Assembly: GCA_002293005.1 (NCBI GenBank)
Contig: DBCJ01000103.1
Span: forward strand, 5,601-12,747
Reading direction: 5' to 3'
Source of the DNA: Ignavibacteria bacterium UBA961
GTDB lineage: Bacteria; Bacteroidota; Ignavibacteria; Kapaibacteriales; UBA961
DNA length: 7,147 nt
The translations under genes were made by a program, and so were the position numbers. This document shows, piece by piece, positions 6,132 through 7,147 of the stretch; position 1 is the stretch's first letter; each line of letters opens with the position of its first letter. The notes beneath the pieces are model-generated. The model did not search any database. It saw only the letters and a list, made by a program, of their open reading frames with translations, and had not been told where the DNA came from.

Positions 6132-7147
6132 ATGTCGACAAGAATTGAAACCGATTCTATGGGCCCGATTGAGGTGCCTTCATCCATGTATTATGGCGCA
6201 CAAACAGCCAGATCACTTCATCATTTTGCAATTGGCATCGAGCGCATGCCACGCGAATTGATCAGAGCACTCGGCATTTTGAAAAAAGCAGCCGCAATGG
6301 TGAATTGTGAAGTAGGAATTCTTCCTTCAGAAAAGAAAGACCTCATCGTGCAAGCTGCCGATGAAGTGATAGCCGGAAAACTTGATGCGCATTTTCCTCT
6401 TTCCGTGTGGCAAACCGGAAGTGGAACGCAAACCAATATGAATACAAATGAAGTCATTTCCAATCGCGCAATTGAAATGGCCGGTGGGGAAATGGGTTCG
6501 AAAAAACCAATTCATCCAAATGATGATGTCAATAAATCACAAAGTTCAAATGATACATTTCCAACGGCAATGCATATCGCGGCCGTGGAGCAAATAGTGC
6601 ATTCACTTCTTCCTGCAGTTCAAACCCTCAAAGGAACATGTGAAGCAAAAGCACAAGAATTTGCAAAGTATATCAAAAGCGGAAGAACGCATCTTATGGA
6701 TGCAACACCAATCACATTGGGACAAGAATTTTCCGGCTATGCACAACAATTGAACAATGATATCGCACGCATTGAATATGCTCTTGGTGGATTATACGAA
6801 TTGGCATTGGGTGGAACCGCGGTGGGAACAGGACTCAATACACATCCTGAATTTGCAGTTCGCGGTGCAAAAACTATCGCAGAATTGACAGGTCTTCCAT
6901 TTATCACTGCGCCAAATAAGTTCGAATCACTCGCCGCACATGATGCACTTGTTTTTGCACATGGTGCATTGAAAACACTTGCTTGTTCACTCATGAAAAT
7001 CGCGAATGATATTCGCTGGATGGCATCGGGTCCTCGTTGTGGTCTAGGTGAAATTTCCATTCCGGAAAATGAACCCGGAAGTTCAATCATGCCGGGAAAA
7101 GTGAATCCAACGCAATCTGAAGCGATGACAATGATTGCAGCGCAAGT
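6132..7147 (+). CDS. fumC: fumarate hydratase class II, 5'-terminal part
   Basis: FumC reversibly hydrates fumarate to malate in the TCA cycle; class II enzymes are iron-independent homotetramers. The frame is open from the ATG at 6132 to the window edge (338 codons of about 460), so the C-terminal quarter is missing. The start region reads MSTRIETDSMGPIEVP, as in the family, followed by YYGAQTARSL. All substrate-binding signatures present in this part look intact: SGTQTNMNTNEV (97-108), HPNDDVNKSQSSNDTFPTAM (128-147), SGRTHLMDATP with catalytic His187, and the mobile-loop signature GSSIMPGKVNP (316-326) with catalytic Ser318. These distinguish it from aspartase and argininosuccinate lyase, though aspartase is a close relative; the HPND and GRTHL contexts favour fumarase. 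An ATG at 6126 in the same frame would add Met-Lys; GGAA at 6122-6125 fits 6132 better. No terminator with a T run separates it from the lipoprotein gene, so read-through is likely. Confidence 0.95.
   Translation, partial: MSTRIETDSMGPIEVPSSMYYGAQTARSLHHFAIGIERMPRELIRALGILKKAAAMVNCEVGILPSEKKDLIVQAADEVIAGKLDAHFPLSVWQTGSGTQTNMNTNEVISNRAIEMAGGEMGSKKPIHPNDDVNKSQSSNDTFPTAMHIAAVEQIVHSLLPAVQTLKGTCEAKAQEFAKYIKSGRTHLMDATPITLGQEFSGYAQQLNNDIARIEYALGGLYELALGGTAVGTGLNTHPEFAVRGAKTIAELTGLPFITAPNKFESLAAHDALVFAHGALKTLACSLMKIANDIRWMASGPRCGLGEISIPENEPGSSIMPGKVNPTQSEAMTMIAAQ

Noticed and set aside
6221..7090. Minus-strand reading frames of 62 to 117 codons opposite fumC
   Set aside because: The plus strand encodes an intact fumarase with all signatures through the window edge.

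Overview
The window is about 40% GC by eye and codes densely. It looks like a chromosomal housekeeping segment from a bacterium of the FCB superphylum (Bacteroidota/Chlorobiota/Ignavibacteriota/Kapabacteria neighbourhood). Three things suggest this: the Bacteroidota-like style of the SucD and Ndk proteins, starts that mostly lack a clear Shine-Dalgarno sequence, and stretches resembling the TAnnTTTG promoter element of that group. No gene fixes the lineage more precisely. There are no tRNA or rRNA genes, CRISPR arrays, insertion sequences or phage genes that I can recognise, and no gene-free stretch exceeds 300 bases.

Layout: (1) Positions 1-363 on the minus strand hold the first 121 codons of a HisA-like TIM-barrel protein. 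Its N-terminus resembles HisA, but two canonical phosphate-binding motifs are replaced. (2) A 128-base divergent spacer separates it from the plus-strand genes. (3) Positions 492-1946 carry a GNAT-like protein of unknown substrate and, 9 bases later, a small FtsB/DivIC-family cell-division protein. (4) After a 99-base spacer with a weak hairpin and a possible promoter come sucD (succinyl-CoA synthetase alpha) and ndk (nucleoside diphosphate kinase), followed by a strong intrinsic terminator at 3434-3472. (5) Only 16 bases beyond that terminator begins a tight run: a Nudix hydrolase of ADP-ribose pyrophosphatase style, a secreted protein overlapping it by ATGA, and a lipoprotein overlapping the secreted protein by 10 bases. 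(6) 32 bases after the lipoprotein starts fumC (class II fumarase), which runs off the right edge after 338 codons.

How they fit together: sucD and fumC are both oxidative TCA-cycle enzymes. SucD makes ATP or GTP and Ndk equilibrates nucleotide triphosphates, so sucD-ndk is a sensible pair. The Nudix enzyme would clear nucleotide-sugar-type pyrophosphates. The secreted protein and the lipoprotein are the least understood genes here; they look like distant relatives of each other and may be envelope proteins. I found no convincing new defence or mobile system. The points most worth checking are the degenerate HisA-like protein, the paired exported proteins, and the hairpins bordering the Nudix-lipoprotein-fumC run.
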